Assembly (NCBI RefSeq): GCF_000332275.1
Contig: NZ_CM001776.1
Coordinates: forward strand, 558,001 to 622,000
Direction of reading: 5' to 3'
DNA from: Synechococcus sp. PCC 7336
Lineage (GTDB): Bacteria > Cyanobacteriota > Cyanobacteriia > Thermostichales > PCC-7336
Length of the DNA: 64,000 nucleotides
Each line of letters opens with the position of its first letter. Position 1 is the stretch's first letter. The notes beneath the pieces were generated by a model. It was not told where the DNA came from. It searched no databases and saw only the letters and a list, made by a program, of their open reading frames with translations. Positions 18,429-27,586 of this stretch are shown piece after piece. The position numbers were made by a program, and so were the translations under genes.

Positions 18429-19622
18429 ATGACAGTCGAAAGTCAGCAGATTACTCCTATGCCTTCCTTGTCGGCCGTGTCGGTGAATACTGCCAGCAGT
18501 ATGGGTAAGAAGGCCGTTACCGGCTTGCGCTCTAAAGCGGAGTTGTTCCGAGCCAATCTCGAACGGCATCGAGGCGATCGCCAGCTAATTGTCCTGCAGG
18601 ATTTTCCCGATCCAGATGCCTTGTCTACCGCTTGGACCTACAGCCTGATCGCCGAGCAATACGGCATTCAAACCGAGACGGTTTATGCAGGTACCCTCAG
18701 CCATCAAGAAAATATTGCCCTCGTGCGGCTGACGGAGCTACCCTGCCAAAAATGGGATCTCAGCAGCGTGCGGGCAGCCGATCTGAAGCAATACGATGCG
18801 GCGGTGTTTGTCGATCACCAAGGCACCACCAGCCAAATTGCCGCACTGGTAAAAGAAGCCGAACTGCCGATCGCCGTCATTGTCGATCACCACAGCACTC
18901 AAAATCTCTACGAAGGGGAATTCGAAGATATTCGACCTGCGAGTGCGGCTACGGCCACGATCTTCACTCAATATTTGCAAGAGGGCGCGCTCGAACTGGA
19001 TGCCAGCAACCCAGTACACGTCCAGTGTGCGACAGCGCTGATGCACGGCTTGAGATCCGAAACCGATCGATTGCTGCAAGCCAAAGAGGCCGATTTGGCG
19101 GCGGCGGCCTATATCAGCCGCTTCTACGATCCGCAGTTGCTGACAGCGGTGTTGCAGTCTTCGCGATCGCGCCGTGTGATGGAAATTATTGCCAAGGCAT
19201 TGGGCAATCGCTGCATCCGCAACAACTTCTCAATTTCGGGGGTCGGTTACCTGCGCTACGAGGATCGCGATGCGATTCCGCAAGCCGCTGACTTTTTGCT
19301 GTCAGAAGAGGATGTGCATACGGCGATGGTCTACGGCATTATTCATTCTGAAAGCGGCCAAGAAGTGGTGACGGGGTCGTTGCGCACCAGTAAGCTCACG
19401 CTAGACCCCGATGAGTTTCTCAAAAAAGCATTCGGTCAAGACGGACAGGGGCGCTTTTTTGGAGGCGGTCGCAGTCGAGCGGGGGGCTTTGAGATTACCC
19501 TCGGGTTCCTGTCGGGGTCGAATGAAAACTCGGACTACGCCGAGCAGAAGTGGAGCATTTTTGACAAGCAGATTCGCCAGAAGCTGTCTCGGCTAATCGA
19601 TCCCGAGGAATCGACCCGCTGA
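18429..19622 (+). CDS. DHH-family phosphoesterase (NrnA-like oligoribonuclease / pAp phosphatase)
   Basis: From the ATG at 18429 the protein is 397 residues; a GTG four codons earlier is the alternative. DHH motifs are in order: DFPDPDALSTAW (about 58-69), VFVDHQGTT, and VIVDHHSTQ. The C-terminal DHHA1 domain ends with the glycine-rich FFGGGRSRAGGFE nucleotide-binding loop. Such proteins use two manganese ions to degrade nanoRNAs or dephosphorylate pAp. The N-terminal ~35 residues are Ser/Thr-rich and poorly structured. Which activity dominates cannot be told from sequence. Confidence 0.88.
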   Translation: MTVESQQITPMPSLSAVSVNTASSMGKKAVTGLRSKAELFRANLERHRGDRQLIVLQDFPDPDALSTAWTYSLIAEQYGIQTETVYAGTLSHQENIALVRLTELPCQKWDLSSVRAADLKQYDAAVFVDHQGTTSQIAALVKEAELPIAVIVDHHSTQNLYEGEFEDIRPASAATATIFTQYLQEGALELDASNPVHVQCATALMHGLRSETDRLLQAKEADLAAAAYISRFYDPQLLTAVLQSSRSRRVMEIIAKALGNRCIRNNFSISGVGYLRYEDRDAIPQAADFLLSEEDVHTAMVYGIIHSESGQEVVTGSLRTSKLTLDPDEFLKKAFGQDGQGRFFGGGRSRAGGFEITLGFLSGSNENSDYAEQKWSIFDKQIRQKLSRLIDPEESTR

Positions 19623-19950
19623 AAAGTTTAAGCGACGGGTTGTCTGCATACTCCTAGCAATACTGAGCCCCAGACACCCAGTGCGCTCTATCACAATCCC
19701 CCTTGCATCGAAACCATTCGGAGTCCGTACGGTACTTTTTTTTAACTGAGCGATGCTGAAACCTGAGCATTCTGGATGGCAGAGCCGCCGAACGAAGGTC
19801 GCACTGCAGCTAAGGAATTGCTGATTGTCATGACAATCGTATCGATCGTGATTGAAGTAGGATCGTTTCCCTACCTCTTACTAGGCAATGCGCTACAGTT
19901 CTAGGGAGAGCTTCCCGTTCTTGAGGAAAAGCAACATTTTGGAGTAGGGG
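19623..19950. other. Intergenic region between the DHH gene and a response-regulator gene
   Basis: A weak hairpin (AGTCCG/CGGTACT with a tiny loop, 19722-19736) followed by eight T residues could terminate the upstream gene. Its stem is poor. The response-regulator ATG at 19951 is preceded by GGAGTAGGGG, a usable ribosome-binding site. Confidence 0.4.
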
Positions 19951-20664
19951 ATGGCAGAATCGACCCCCAAAGGCCACATCTTGGTGGTAGAGGACGAGCA
20001 GAAACTGGCTCGGTTTATCGAGCTGGAGCTCGGGTATGAAGGCTATCGCGTTACGGTTGCCAACGATGGGACGGGCGGTATGATGGCCTCCCGCGAGCAA
20101 GAACCCGATCTGATTTTGCTCGACTGGATGTTGCCGGGTATTTCTGGTATCGAGATTTGTCGGCGATTGCGGCAAACGGGCAATCGCGTCCCGATTATTT
20201 TGATGACGGCTAAAGACGAAGTGGTCGATCGCGTCGAAGGCTTAGATGCTGGTGCCGACGATTATGTTGTCAAGCCCTTTAGCATTGAAGAGTTGCTAGC
20301 CCGCGTACGGGCTCACCTGCGCCGCTACAGCGGTCAGGGGGAAGGCAAACTCACCTTTTTGGATCTCACCCTCGATCCCATCACCCGCGAGGTGGTGCGG
20401 CGCTCGGGTGAAGGGGATGACGCCAGCCTGCGCCGGATCGAACTGACAGCGAAAGAATTCGACTTGCTGCGCTACTTAATGGAACATCCCCGCCAAGTGC
20501 TTACCCGCCAGCAAATTCTCGAAAATGTTTGGGGCTACGACTTTATGGGCGACTCCAATATTATTGAGGTCTATATTCGCTATTTGCGCTTGAAGGTAGA
20601 ACAAGAGGGAGAAAAACGCTTGATTCAGACAGTGCGTGGTGTGGGATATGTATTGAGAGATTGA
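19951..20664 (+). CDS. OmpR/PhoB-family response regulator
   Basis: The 237-residue protein has a receiver domain with acidic pocket E14-D15, phosphorylated D58 (LILLDWMLPG), Thr86 and K108 (DDYVVKPF). A winged-helix DNA-binding domain follows (LTAKEFDLLRYLMEHP, and GDSNIIEVYIRYLRLK). It is not RpaA or RpaB as I know their sequences. No histidine kinase gene is adjacent, so its partner is unknown. The genes downstream on the same strand encode exported proteins whose signal peptide starts about 90 bases after its stop, so they may be co-transcribed. Confidence 0.92.
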   Translation: MAESTPKGHILVVEDEQKLARFIELELGYEGYRVTVANDGTGGMMASREQEPDLILLDWMLPGISGIEICRRLRQTGNRVPIILMTAKDEVVDRVEGLDAGADDYVVKPFSIEELLARVRAHLRRYSGQGEGKLTFLDLTLDPITREVVRRSGEGDDASLRRIELTAKEFDLLRYLMEHPRQVLTRQQILENVWGYDFMGDSNIIEVYIRYLRLKVEQEGEKRLIQTVRGVGYVLRD

Positions 20665-20753
20665 GTCCCGCTCCCTTGCCGCGCAGGTCACTCCCTGGCG
20701 ATCGCGGTTCTTGCTTCAATGGAAACGTACGTTTGTTCTTCGCTTCTCAAACG

Positions 20754-23012
20754 ATGCTGCACTCTTCCCTCCAATCCTGTACCGCGATCGCGGCAGCTTT
20801 ATTGCTGTCATTCCTTCCCCTATCGCCACTTGCCGCTCAGTCAGACTCCGCCGACCCTGCCGAATCAACTGGCGAGGTGGAGTCCGATGCTGCCAATGCC
20901 GACGGTATTGAGGCGGATGCAACTCTAGATGTGGAAGTGGAAGCCTCCACCACTGAGGTCTCCCCCAACCCTGCTGAAACTGTGGTTGGAGAGGGAGAAG
21001 CTGCAGAGGAAGAAGCTGCGATCGCCGCAGAATCTGAAGCGCTTCACTGCCAGATCCCCGAGTCCGATGGCGAAGCTGCAGCGGCAGCCGCCGACAGCGG
21101 GGAGGGCGAAGGCGAAGCTGACGTAGCAACTGTTGACAGCGAGGGGGCTGAAGGCGGTCTTGCTGACGCTGAATGCGAGATTGCCGCAGTTGAGGACGAA
21201 TCGGGCTTGAGGGCAATCCAGTCGATTCCATTGCCCAGCACGGCCGATCGCATTGATACCATCGTCGATGGCGATCGCACCCTGGCGGTTGTCGGCCTGC
21301 TCGAAGAACAAGCAGTCGCCACGATCGATCTCGCTACGGGCGATACCGTGGCCAAAAATCGCGTCGGCTTTGCCCCACACACCGTTCGGTACGACCCCGT
21401 CAATCGACTGATTTATGCGGCGGGTTTCCAATCGCCCGGGCTCTTGGTGATGAACGCCGATACCCTCGACATCGATAAGGGATACGGCCTCGCTGCCGGA
21501 ATCTTGGATATCGATTTCGATGCGGCCAGCAGACGCATATTTGTCACCCACCCCAGCATCAGCAGCATTTCGGTCATTAGCCTGGAGGAACCGCAGGCGC
21601 GATCGCTGCCCGTCCCCGACCCCCCCCTGGCGATCGCCTTCAACCCCACTTCTGGCAATCTGTTTGTCACCATGCAGACCGCCAATTCCTTGGCTCTACT
21701 CGTTCTCAACGCCGATAATGGCGAGCCGATCGCCCTCTTGCGCAGCGGTACGAATCCCGAAGATATTGCCATTGACCCTCGCACTCAACGGGTGGTGGTG
21801 CTCAACTCCGACAGCAGCGATTTAACCATCATCAACCGCAGCGGCAGTGGAGAGGCGATCGACACCGTCGGCCTCAATTGGGAACCCACCCGGCTGGCCC
21901 TCTCCCCCGATGGCAGCCGTGCCTACGTGACCTCTCGCAATAGCAACCGACTGCAGGTGGTGAATCTAGAGGCGAGCCAATTAGAAGCGGTCTATCCCAT
22001 TGGCGCATCCCCCATCGGCATCAACTATCTGCCCACCGCAGACGGCCCCGGCCTAGTGGTGGTTGAGGCAGGCGAGCCCCGCCTGCGGTGGTTGAGCTTG
22101 CCGGAAACCCCTTCTGAAACGGCGATCGCTGCTGCTGCCTCTCGGCCAAATACGGGTAGCGCCGCCGGACGAATCGTCGATTTGGCGGGCAATCCTGTCT
22201 CTGTCGGCGAGATTCGCCTGCAAAGTATTGGCGACCTCACCCCCGATCTACAGCTCAATCTCTTGCCCGACGGCAGTTTTCTGATCTCCGATCTGCCCGA
22301 GGGAGTCTATCTCGCCGACATTGACGTGCCGGGATTTCCGACGGTCAGCAGCCAATTACGAGTCAGAACTGGGTTCATTTCCTCCACTCGCATCCAATTG
22401 CCCCCCGGTCGTCCCGACGAAGAGAGCCAAGGCATTGGCGTTATTCCCGATCGCGAGCCCTTCTCTGACGATTTGGCCGCCCACGTTCACGCAGCCCTCG
22501 CACAAAAAGCGGCCGATCGCGATGTGGAACTTCTGATCGGCCCCATCGGCGTGTGGAAAGAGTTTCAGCAGCTCGCCCCACTCGTGGAAGGACTGGACAT
22601 TATCGATCGCGACAATCGCTTTACGGAGGATCTCGATCGCCTCAAAACGATCGGCAACAGTTTGGGCTTGCGTTATATCGTGCTGACACACATGGATATC
22701 TCCCGCGACTTCGATACGCGGGGCAATCCCTTCCTCAATTTGGCGGTGCGGTATTTTGTCCCCCAAGTTCCCATCAACGTTCCCGATTTCACCCCCAACG
22801 ACCTGCGCAGTCGCGGTGTCATGATTGTGGTGGATCTGCAGGAAGACGAGCCTGGGGAAGTCTCTCGCTATTTCGAAGCCTTTGGTCGAGACCAAGTGGG
22901 GGGCGATCGCATGTTTGAGGATGCCGCAGCGGGATTATTTCGCCGTCAGGCAGAAAACATGGTGCCCGACCTGTTAGAGCAGTGGATCGAATCGGGGTCA
23001 CCGCTGTCGTAG
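20754..23012 (+). CDS. Exported beta-propeller (YVTN-like) protein with carboxypeptidase-regulatory-like domain
   Basis: I take the ATG at 20754, which begins a clean signal peptide (MLHSSLQSCTAIAAALLLSF); the open frame extends 31 codons upstream without a sensible N-terminus. After cleavage comes a ~150-residue Ala/Glu/Asp-rich acidic region. About 300 residues of YVTN/SMP-30-like propeller blades follow (for example VRYDPVNRLIYAAGF, LALSPDGSRAYVTSRNSNRL). A carboxypeptidase-regulatory-like domain follows (GRIVDLAGNPVSVGEIRLQS), then a C-terminal ~200-residue domain of unknown type. That last domain has a counterpart in the next gene. Location is periplasmic or cell-surface; function unknown. 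Confidence 0.75.
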   Translation: MLHSSLQSCTAIAAALLLSFLPLSPLAAQSDSADPAESTGEVESDAANADGIEADATLDVEVEASTTEVSPNPAETVVGEGEAAEEEAAIAAESEALHCQIPESDGEAAAAAADSGEGEGEADVATVDSEGAEGGLADAECEIAAVEDESGLRAIQSIPLPSTADRIDTIVDGDRTLAVVGLLEEQAVATIDLATGDTVAKNRVGFAPHTVRYDPVNRLIYAAGFQSPGLLVMNADTLDIDKGYGLAAGILDIDFDAASRRIFVTHPSISSISVISLEEPQARSLPVPDPPLAIAFNPTSGNLFVTMQTANSLALLVLNADNGEPIALLRSGTNPEDIAIDPRTQRVVVLNSDSSDLTIINRSGSGEAIDTVGLNWEPTRLALSPDGSRAYVTSRNSNRLQVVNLEASQLEAVYPIGASPIGINYLPTADGPGLVVVEAGEPRLRWLSLPETPSETAIAAAASRPNTGSAAGRIVDLAGNPVSVGEIRLQSIGDLTPDLQLNLLPDGSFLISDLPEGVYLADIDVPGFPTVSSQLRVRTGFISSTRIQLPPGRPDEESQGIGVIPDREPFSDDLAAHVHAALAQKAADRDVELLIGPIGVWKEFQQLAPLVEGLDIIDRDNRFTEDLDRLKTIGNSLGLRYIVLTHMDISRDFDTRGNPFLNLAVRYFVPQVPINVPDFTPNDLRSRGVMIVVDLQEDEPGEVSRYFEAFGRDQVGGDRMFEDAAAGLFRRQAENMVPDLLEQWIESGSPLS

Positions 23013-23027
23013 CTGAGAGCAGAAGGC

Positions 23028-24149
23028 GTGAAGGCTAAAGCACATATGGCGATCGCTCGAAACCTCGCAACTGGCACTGGACTGGTGCTGGCAGGATTGC
23101 TACTGGCCGGTTCGGGGGCGATCGCGCAACCAACTGAGGGCGGGCCACATCCTTCCAGTCAACTGGGGTTGGTGGTGGGCCAGGTAATCAACCAAGCCGG
23201 ACAACCCGTGGCGGGAGCGCAGATTCGAGTCAGTGGCAGTCGCGACGGCAATGTCAACTACGGGCTTTTCGATCGCCTTGCCACCACCGATTCCAGCGGT
23301 GCATTTGAAATTGATGGGGGCCTGCCGGGACGATGGTTGCTGTCGATCGATCATCCCGATTACGAAACCCTAACCGAAGAGGTGTGGCTGTTTTCGGGCC
23401 TGACCACGCCAGTTGAAGTGAGATTGTCTATTCCCATCCGACCCCAACCCCGCACCCGCGTCGGGGTGATTGGCGTGGGCACGTTGGCCCATACGGAATT
23501 TCTGTCGCAGCGCTTGGCCGCCGAAGCCGTACGCTTGGGCTTGGTGCCCAACACCGAGCGCGTCTTGCCCCTCGATAACCGCAACCTTCAACCCATTCTG
23601 GAAAAAATTGGCAGCCCGCTGTTCGATATCCTGGAGCACGACGAAATCGAGCCGGAAGACGTCAACCAATTTTTCGACTTTCTCGGGCTCGAAGCCCTCG
23701 TCGTGGCCAAAGTGGACGTGCTCAGCCGCGCCATCAGTCCCGATTTACTGCGTCTCAAATCTCGCAGCCGACTGGAGCTGTGGACCATTGACAGCAACGG
23801 TCGAGTGCAAGTGAGAGAAATCGCTTCAGAAGATTTTGAGGAGGACGAGACTAGCGATCTGAACGTGGCGGAGCTAGAGCAGATTTATCAAATTCAAGTC
23901 ACTCGCATGGCCACCGAAATTGGCGAAGATTGGCAGGAGAAGGAGCGCAACCCGCTGGCCCGCTTTACTGAAGTGGACCCCGAAGCCGAGCCCACCGTCC
24001 GTACCTCGATCGACACCACCGTCGAGTTAGTCATTCCCGGTGGCGACAGAGCTCTCGACAGCAGCACTCCGGCGTTTCCGGCTCCCGTTGCCGAAGAGGA
24101 AGCCCGAGAGGAGACTGAGGGCGAGCCTGAGGATATCTCGGAACCATGA
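23028..24149 (+). CDS. Exported carboxypeptidase-regulatory-like domain protein
   Basis: The 373-residue frame starts with a GTG at 23028; an ATG at 23046 (MAIARNLATG) sits right before the signal peptide and is the better start. After export there is one carboxypeptidase-regulatory-like beta-sandwich (VVGQVINQAGQPVAGAQIRV to about 145). A domain with GVIGVGTLAHTEFLSQRLA and FLGLEALVVAKVDVLSRAI follows. The last stretch loosely matches LGLRYIVLTHMDISRD of the upstream protein, so the two C-terminal domains are probably paralogous. The C-terminus is acidic. The stop overlaps the start of the next gene (ATGA), implying coupled translation. Confidence 0.7.
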   Translation: MKAKAHMAIARNLATGTGLVLAGLLLAGSGAIAQPTEGGPHPSSQLGLVVGQVINQAGQPVAGAQIRVSGSRDGNVNYGLFDRLATTDSSGAFEIDGGLPGRWLLSIDHPDYETLTEEVWLFSGLTTPVEVRLSIPIRPQPRTRVGVIGVGTLAHTEFLSQRLAAEAVRLGLVPNTERVLPLDNRNLQPILEKIGSPLFDILEHDEIEPEDVNQFFDFLGLEALVVAKVDVLSRAISPDLLRLKSRSRLELWTIDSNGRVQVREIASEDFEEDETSDLNVAELEQIYQIQVTRMATEIGEDWQEKERNPLARFTEVDPEAEPTVRTSIDTTVELVIPGGDRALDSSTPAFPAPVAEEEAREETEGEPEDISEP

Positions 24150-25420
24150 CCGCTGCCTCTCTCCGTGCTGGCTTCTGCGCTGCTCTGCTCGGTCTTTTGC
24201 TGTTCTCGGTCAGTTGCGGCGATCGCCCTCCGGCCACCTCCAGTGTCAGTATCATGGGTTCCATTACGGGCGAGGGAGAAGCCACCATCGCCGAGGTCTT
24301 CGCCCCCTTTACCGCTGCCACTGGCATCGAAGTGACTTATGAAGGGACGGACCAGTTTGCCACTCTCTTAACTGCCCGCATCGCGGCAGGGAACCCACCC
24401 GATATCGCCCTATTTCCGCAACCGGGTCTAATGTCTGACCTAGCCCGTTCCGATCGCCTCGTCCCCCTCGACCGCTTTTTGACCCCCGCGCAACTGAATG
24501 CCGCCTATACCTCCCATTGGCTAGAGCAAGCTGCCGTGAAGGGCCAAGTCTACGGACTGTGGGCGCGGGCATCGCTCAAGAGTCTGGTTTGGTACAGCCC
24601 GCCTGCTTTTGAGGCGGCGGGATACGAGGTGCCCCACACTTGGGGCCAGTTGCAGCAGTTGAGCGATCGCATTGTTGCGGATGGGGGAGTGCCCTGGTGT
24701 CTCGGGCTCGAAAGTGGTGCAGCCACCGGCTGGGTGGGCACCGATTGGGTGGAGGAGTTCCTCCTGCGGGAGGCGGGACCGGAAGTTTACGATCGCTGGG
24801 TGGCCCACGACATCCCTTTCTCCGATCCAGCAGTTCGGCAAGCCTTTGAATCCTTTGGCGAGCTTGTTTTGGATGGCGATCGCGTTTTAGGCGGTCCGAT
24901 CGGCGCACTGTCCACCCCCTTTGGCGACTCCCCCGTTGCCTTATTCGAGCGTCCTCCGGGCTGCTACCTCCACCGTCAAGCCAGCTTCATCGCCACCTTC
25001 TTCCCCGATCGCGTCGAACCGGGTCGCGACGTCAGCCTCTTCTTGCTCCCCGGTATCAATCCCGACTTCGGCAATCCGGTCTTGGTTTCGGGAGAGCTGT
25101 TTGGCCTGTTGAACGATACCCCCGCTGCCCGCGCTTTGATGGAATATTTTACCCGCGTCGAACCCCACACCCTCTGGGCCGCAGCCGAAGGGTTCGTCTC
25201 CCCCCACCGCCAAGTGGCGCTCGATACTTACGCCAACCCCAACACGCGACGGCAGGCAGAAATCTTGGCTCGGGCCGAGGTGTTGCGCTTTGACGGCTCG
25301 GACCTGATGCCGGGGGCAGTGGGGACAGGCTCGTTTTGGTCGGGGGTGACAGATTATATCGGCGGCACCAATCTCGAGACAGTCTTGGCAGAAATTGATG
25401 CGAGTTGGCCCGACGAGTAG
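24146..25420 (+). CDS. Extracellular solute-binding lipoprotein, family 1 (sugar ABC-transporter type)
   Basis: The 424-residue protein has a lipobox (LLFSVSCGD, Cys near 25), then the family-1 binding-protein pattern. Elements are FAPFTAATGIEVTYEG, a DIALFPQPGLMSDLA segment, VYGLWARASLKSLVWYSPPAF, and a C-terminal aromatic-rich lobe. It most resembles binding proteins for alpha-glucoside-like sugars. No permease or ATPase genes are in the neighbourhood, so it is an orphan component here. It overlaps the preceding carboxypeptidase-regulatory-like gene by four bases, an unusual partner for a binding protein. Confidence 0.85.
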   Translation: MTAASLRAGFCAALLGLLLFSVSCGDRPPATSSVSIMGSITGEGEATIAEVFAPFTAATGIEVTYEGTDQFATLLTARIAAGNPPDIALFPQPGLMSDLARSDRLVPLDRFLTPAQLNAAYTSHWLEQAAVKGQVYGLWARASLKSLVWYSPPAFEAAGYEVPHTWGQLQQLSDRIVADGGVPWCLGLESGAATGWVGTDWVEEFLLREAGPEVYDRWVAHDIPFSDPAVRQAFESFGELVLDGDRVLGGPIGALSTPFGDSPVALFERPPGCYLHRQASFIATFFPDRVEPGRDVSLFLLPGINPDFGNPVLVSGELFGLLNDTPAARALMEYFTRVEPHTLWAAAEGFVSPHRQVALDTYANPNTRRQAEILARAEVLRFDGSDLMPGAVGTGSFWSGVTDYIGGTNLETVLAEIDASWPDE

Positions 25421-25693
25421 CTGTGCCACCTGCCTTGCAGACCTCGCTTGCTAGGGGAAATCGCAGACTCAAGAAATGTAAAGTTTTCTGTACAAAGACT
25501 TTGCGATATATTATGTTTTCTAGAGCAATATAACAGCGAGGCAAAAAACAACCCCCTTTTGTGTCAATGCTTAGCCTTGGTTAAGCTAGTATGTTTGCCT
25601 AATTCATAAAATAGACTGCTGGTTTAGAGGCAGCGATCGCCGCCTCAATCAGATTTTTAACAACCGATTCAGCCATTCATGATTTAAAAAACA
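25421..25693. other. AT-rich intergenic region upstream of the thioredoxin-like gene
   Basis: The region is clearly AT-richer than its surroundings. It contains an interrupted palindrome GAGGC-AGCGATCGCC-GCCTC near 25626-25650 built on a HIP1 octamer, followed by a short T run. A promoter for the thioredoxin-like gene probably lies here, but I cannot choose one with confidence. Confidence 0.4.
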
Positions 25694-26047
25694 ATGTCTA
25701 ACCCGATCGCCTTTTGCGAACGCAGCCAGTCCCTTGAGGATCTACTGACTCAACGGCCGTTAGTGGTACTGAACTTCACGGCTGAGTGGAGCGGTCCCTG
25801 CGCTTGCATCAAGCGCGAGGTCGATCGTCTGGCGGCTGCCTACAGTCAGCAATTGACCGTGGTGGAAATCGATATCGATCGCAATCCCAACACGGTCCGC
25901 GAAATGGGTATTGCCAGTTTGCCGACCGTCTCGATCGTCTGGCTGCAGGAACGGGTGGAACAATTTGTGGGGCTGCATGCCTGCGAAGACTTTGAAGCAG
26001 CGATCGCCAAGACATATGCTCGGCAGGCATTTGCAACTGCCGCATAA
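25694..26047 (+). CDS. Thioredoxin-fold protein with altered active site (WSGPCAC)
   Basis: The 117-residue protein aligns along its length with thioredoxins. It has VVLNFTAEWSGPC at 24-36, a DIDRNPNTVREMGIASLPT segment with the cis-proline, and a C-terminal helix. The active site normally reads WCGPC; here the nucleophilic Cys is Ser33, while the resolving Cys36 stays and is followed by Cys38. A standard disulfide-exchange cycle is therefore impossible with the usual pair. A Cys36-Cys38 pair or a binding role is possible. dusA follows about 50 bases downstream. Confidence 0.85.
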   Translation: MSNPIAFCERSQSLEDLLTQRPLVVLNFTAEWSGPCACIKREVDRLAAAYSQQLTVVEIDIDRNPNTVREMGIASLPTVSIVWLQERVEQFVGLHACEDFEAAIAKTYARQAFATAA

Positions 26048-26056
26048 TATCCTTAT

Positions 26057-26075
26057 CTGCCCGCATAGCGGGCAG
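26057..26075. other. Perfect hairpin between the thioredoxin-like gene and dusA
   Basis: CTGCCCGC and GCGGGCAG pair perfectly around an ATA loop. No T run follows, so intrinsic termination is unlikely; it may slow or punctuate the transcript. Confidence 0.55.
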
Positions 26076-26098
26076 CGATCGTCTCCCCCACCGACAAC

Positions 26099-27076
26099 AT
26101 GCTCAGCGTTGCCCCCATGATGGATCGGACCGATCGCCATTTCCGCTATTTCATGCGGCAAATCGCCAAGCGGCCCCTGCTATATACCGAGATGGTGGTG
26201 ACAAAGGCGATCTTGATGGGCGATCGCCATCGCCTATTGGACTTCTCGCCCGAGGAAAAACCGCTTTCTCTGCAACTGGGGGGCGACAATCCGCAAGAGC
26301 TGGCCGAATGTGCCCGCATTGCTGCCGATTGGGGCTATGACGAGGTGAACTTGAATGTGGGATGCCCCAGCGATCGCGTGCAAAACGGCCATTTTGGTGC
26401 TTGCTTGATGGCTCAGCCGGATCGAGTGGCGCGGGCCGTGGAAGCGATGCAGCGGGCGGTGAATATTCCTATCACTGTGAAGCATCGGATTGGGATTGAC
26501 GATCGCGATCGCTACGAAGACCTCACCCACTTCGTGCGGATCGTGGCAGCAGCAGGCTGCCGTCACTTCACCGTCCACGCCCGTAAAGCTTGGCTGCAAG
26601 GGCTCAGCCCCAAACAAAATCGCACTATCCCCCCCCTGCGCTACGGGGATGTGCATCGCCTCAAACAGGATTTCCCCCATCTGTTCGTTGAAATCAATGG
26701 CGGCATCGCCAGTCTCGAAGCAGTGCGGCAGCAACTCCAATATGTCGATGCCGTTATGGTCGGTCGAGCTGCCTACGACACCCCTTATTTGTTCGCGACT
26801 GTCGATCGCGATCTCTACGGCGCTCCTGTCGTCCCCCCAACTCGTTGCGAGATTGCCACCGCCATGCTGCCCTATATCGAGGAGTGGACTGCTCGCGGCA
26901 CCAAACTCCACGCCATTACCCGCCACATGCTGCAGTTGTTTGCCGGACAGCCGGGGACCCGCACCTGGAAGCGCCAGATTACTGAAGGGGTGAAGCGAGC
27001 GGGGGCGGGGGCAGAGGTGGTTCAGCAGGCGTTGGCAACTGTTGCGAACAAACAGGGGGCGATCGCCTCCCTCTAA
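26099..27076 (+). CDS. dusA: tRNA-dihydrouridine synthase DusA
   Basis: The 325-residue flavoenzyme shows the Dus signature in order. SVAPMMDRTDRHFRYFMR is at the N-terminus. Then come LQLGGDNPQELAECA, the catalytic-cysteine motif NLNVGCPSDRVQNGHFGACLM, VKHRIGIDD, FTVHARKAWLQGLSPKQNR, and GRAAYDTPYLF. The length and the KAWLQGLSPKQNR loop point to the DusA subgroup, which modifies U20 and U20a in the D-loop. The start is an ATG at 26099. Confidence 0.95.
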   Translation: MLSVAPMMDRTDRHFRYFMRQIAKRPLLYTEMVVTKAILMGDRHRLLDFSPEEKPLSLQLGGDNPQELAECARIAADWGYDEVNLNVGCPSDRVQNGHFGACLMAQPDRVARAVEAMQRAVNIPITVKHRIGIDDRDRYEDLTHFVRIVAAAGCRHFTVHARKAWLQGLSPKQNRTIPPLRYGDVHRLKQDFPHLFVEINGGIASLEAVRQQLQYVDAVMVGRAAYDTPYLFATVDRDLYGAPVVPPTRCEIATAMLPYIEEWTARGTKLHAITRHMLQLFAGQPGTRTWKRQITEGVKRAGAGAEVVQQALATVANKQGAIASL

Positions 27077-27112
27077 GTGGATTTCAGCCGATCGCCCTCT
27101 AGCCAACCCAAA

Positions 27113-27421
27113 CTAATCCACTTGCGGATGGGGGAAAGGATTGGCAATACAGCCGGCTCCCCAAATACCGGGGGGTAAATCTTCGGCGCAAGGCACCACC
27201 TGCGGAATGGCAGCGGTGCTACTGTTTTGGGGCTGAATCTGAATTTGCTCGATGCGACGAACCTGCCGTCGCTGCAGTTGGACTCTAGTCGGCAGCACTA
27301 GAGGGGCAATGGGAGATCTGGGATCGATATCGTCATCGGGGCTGGGATAGGCCAAAGCGGGAGCCACTGTCGCTAAGGTCAAAATGCCTACTGCAAAACC
27401 GAGGGGAAGTAACCGTTGCAT
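27113..27421 (-). CDS. Small exported protein of unknown function
   Basis: The 102-residue product has a good signal peptide (MQRLLPLGFAVGILTLATVAPALA). A mature part of about 78 residues rich in Pro, Gln and Arg follows, with two cysteines near the C-terminus (VPCAEDLPPG and GCIANP) that could form a disulfide. I do not recognise a family. It converges with dusA. Confidence 0.65.
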   Translation of the reverse strand: MQRLLPLGFAVGILTLATVAPALAYPSPDDDIDPRSPIAPLVLPTRVQLQRRQVRRIEQIQIQPQNSSTAAIPQVVPCAEDLPPGIWGAGCIANPFPHPQVD

Positions 27422-27586
27422 GATGTTTGTCCTTGAGGGTGAAACTTCGATAGTTCCACCCTATAGACTCTGGCTTGCTAGGGACGCGATCGCCAACACC
27501 ACAACCGTGCGATCGAGATCGGGGCGCAGCTAGGATGATAGAGTTTGCGGCTCGAACGCTCTAACTGTTACCTCCAATCTGAAACC

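Noticed and set aside
26234-27106. 290-residue frame antisense to dusA
   Set aside because: It lies wholly opposite a strongly supported gene and shows no domain.
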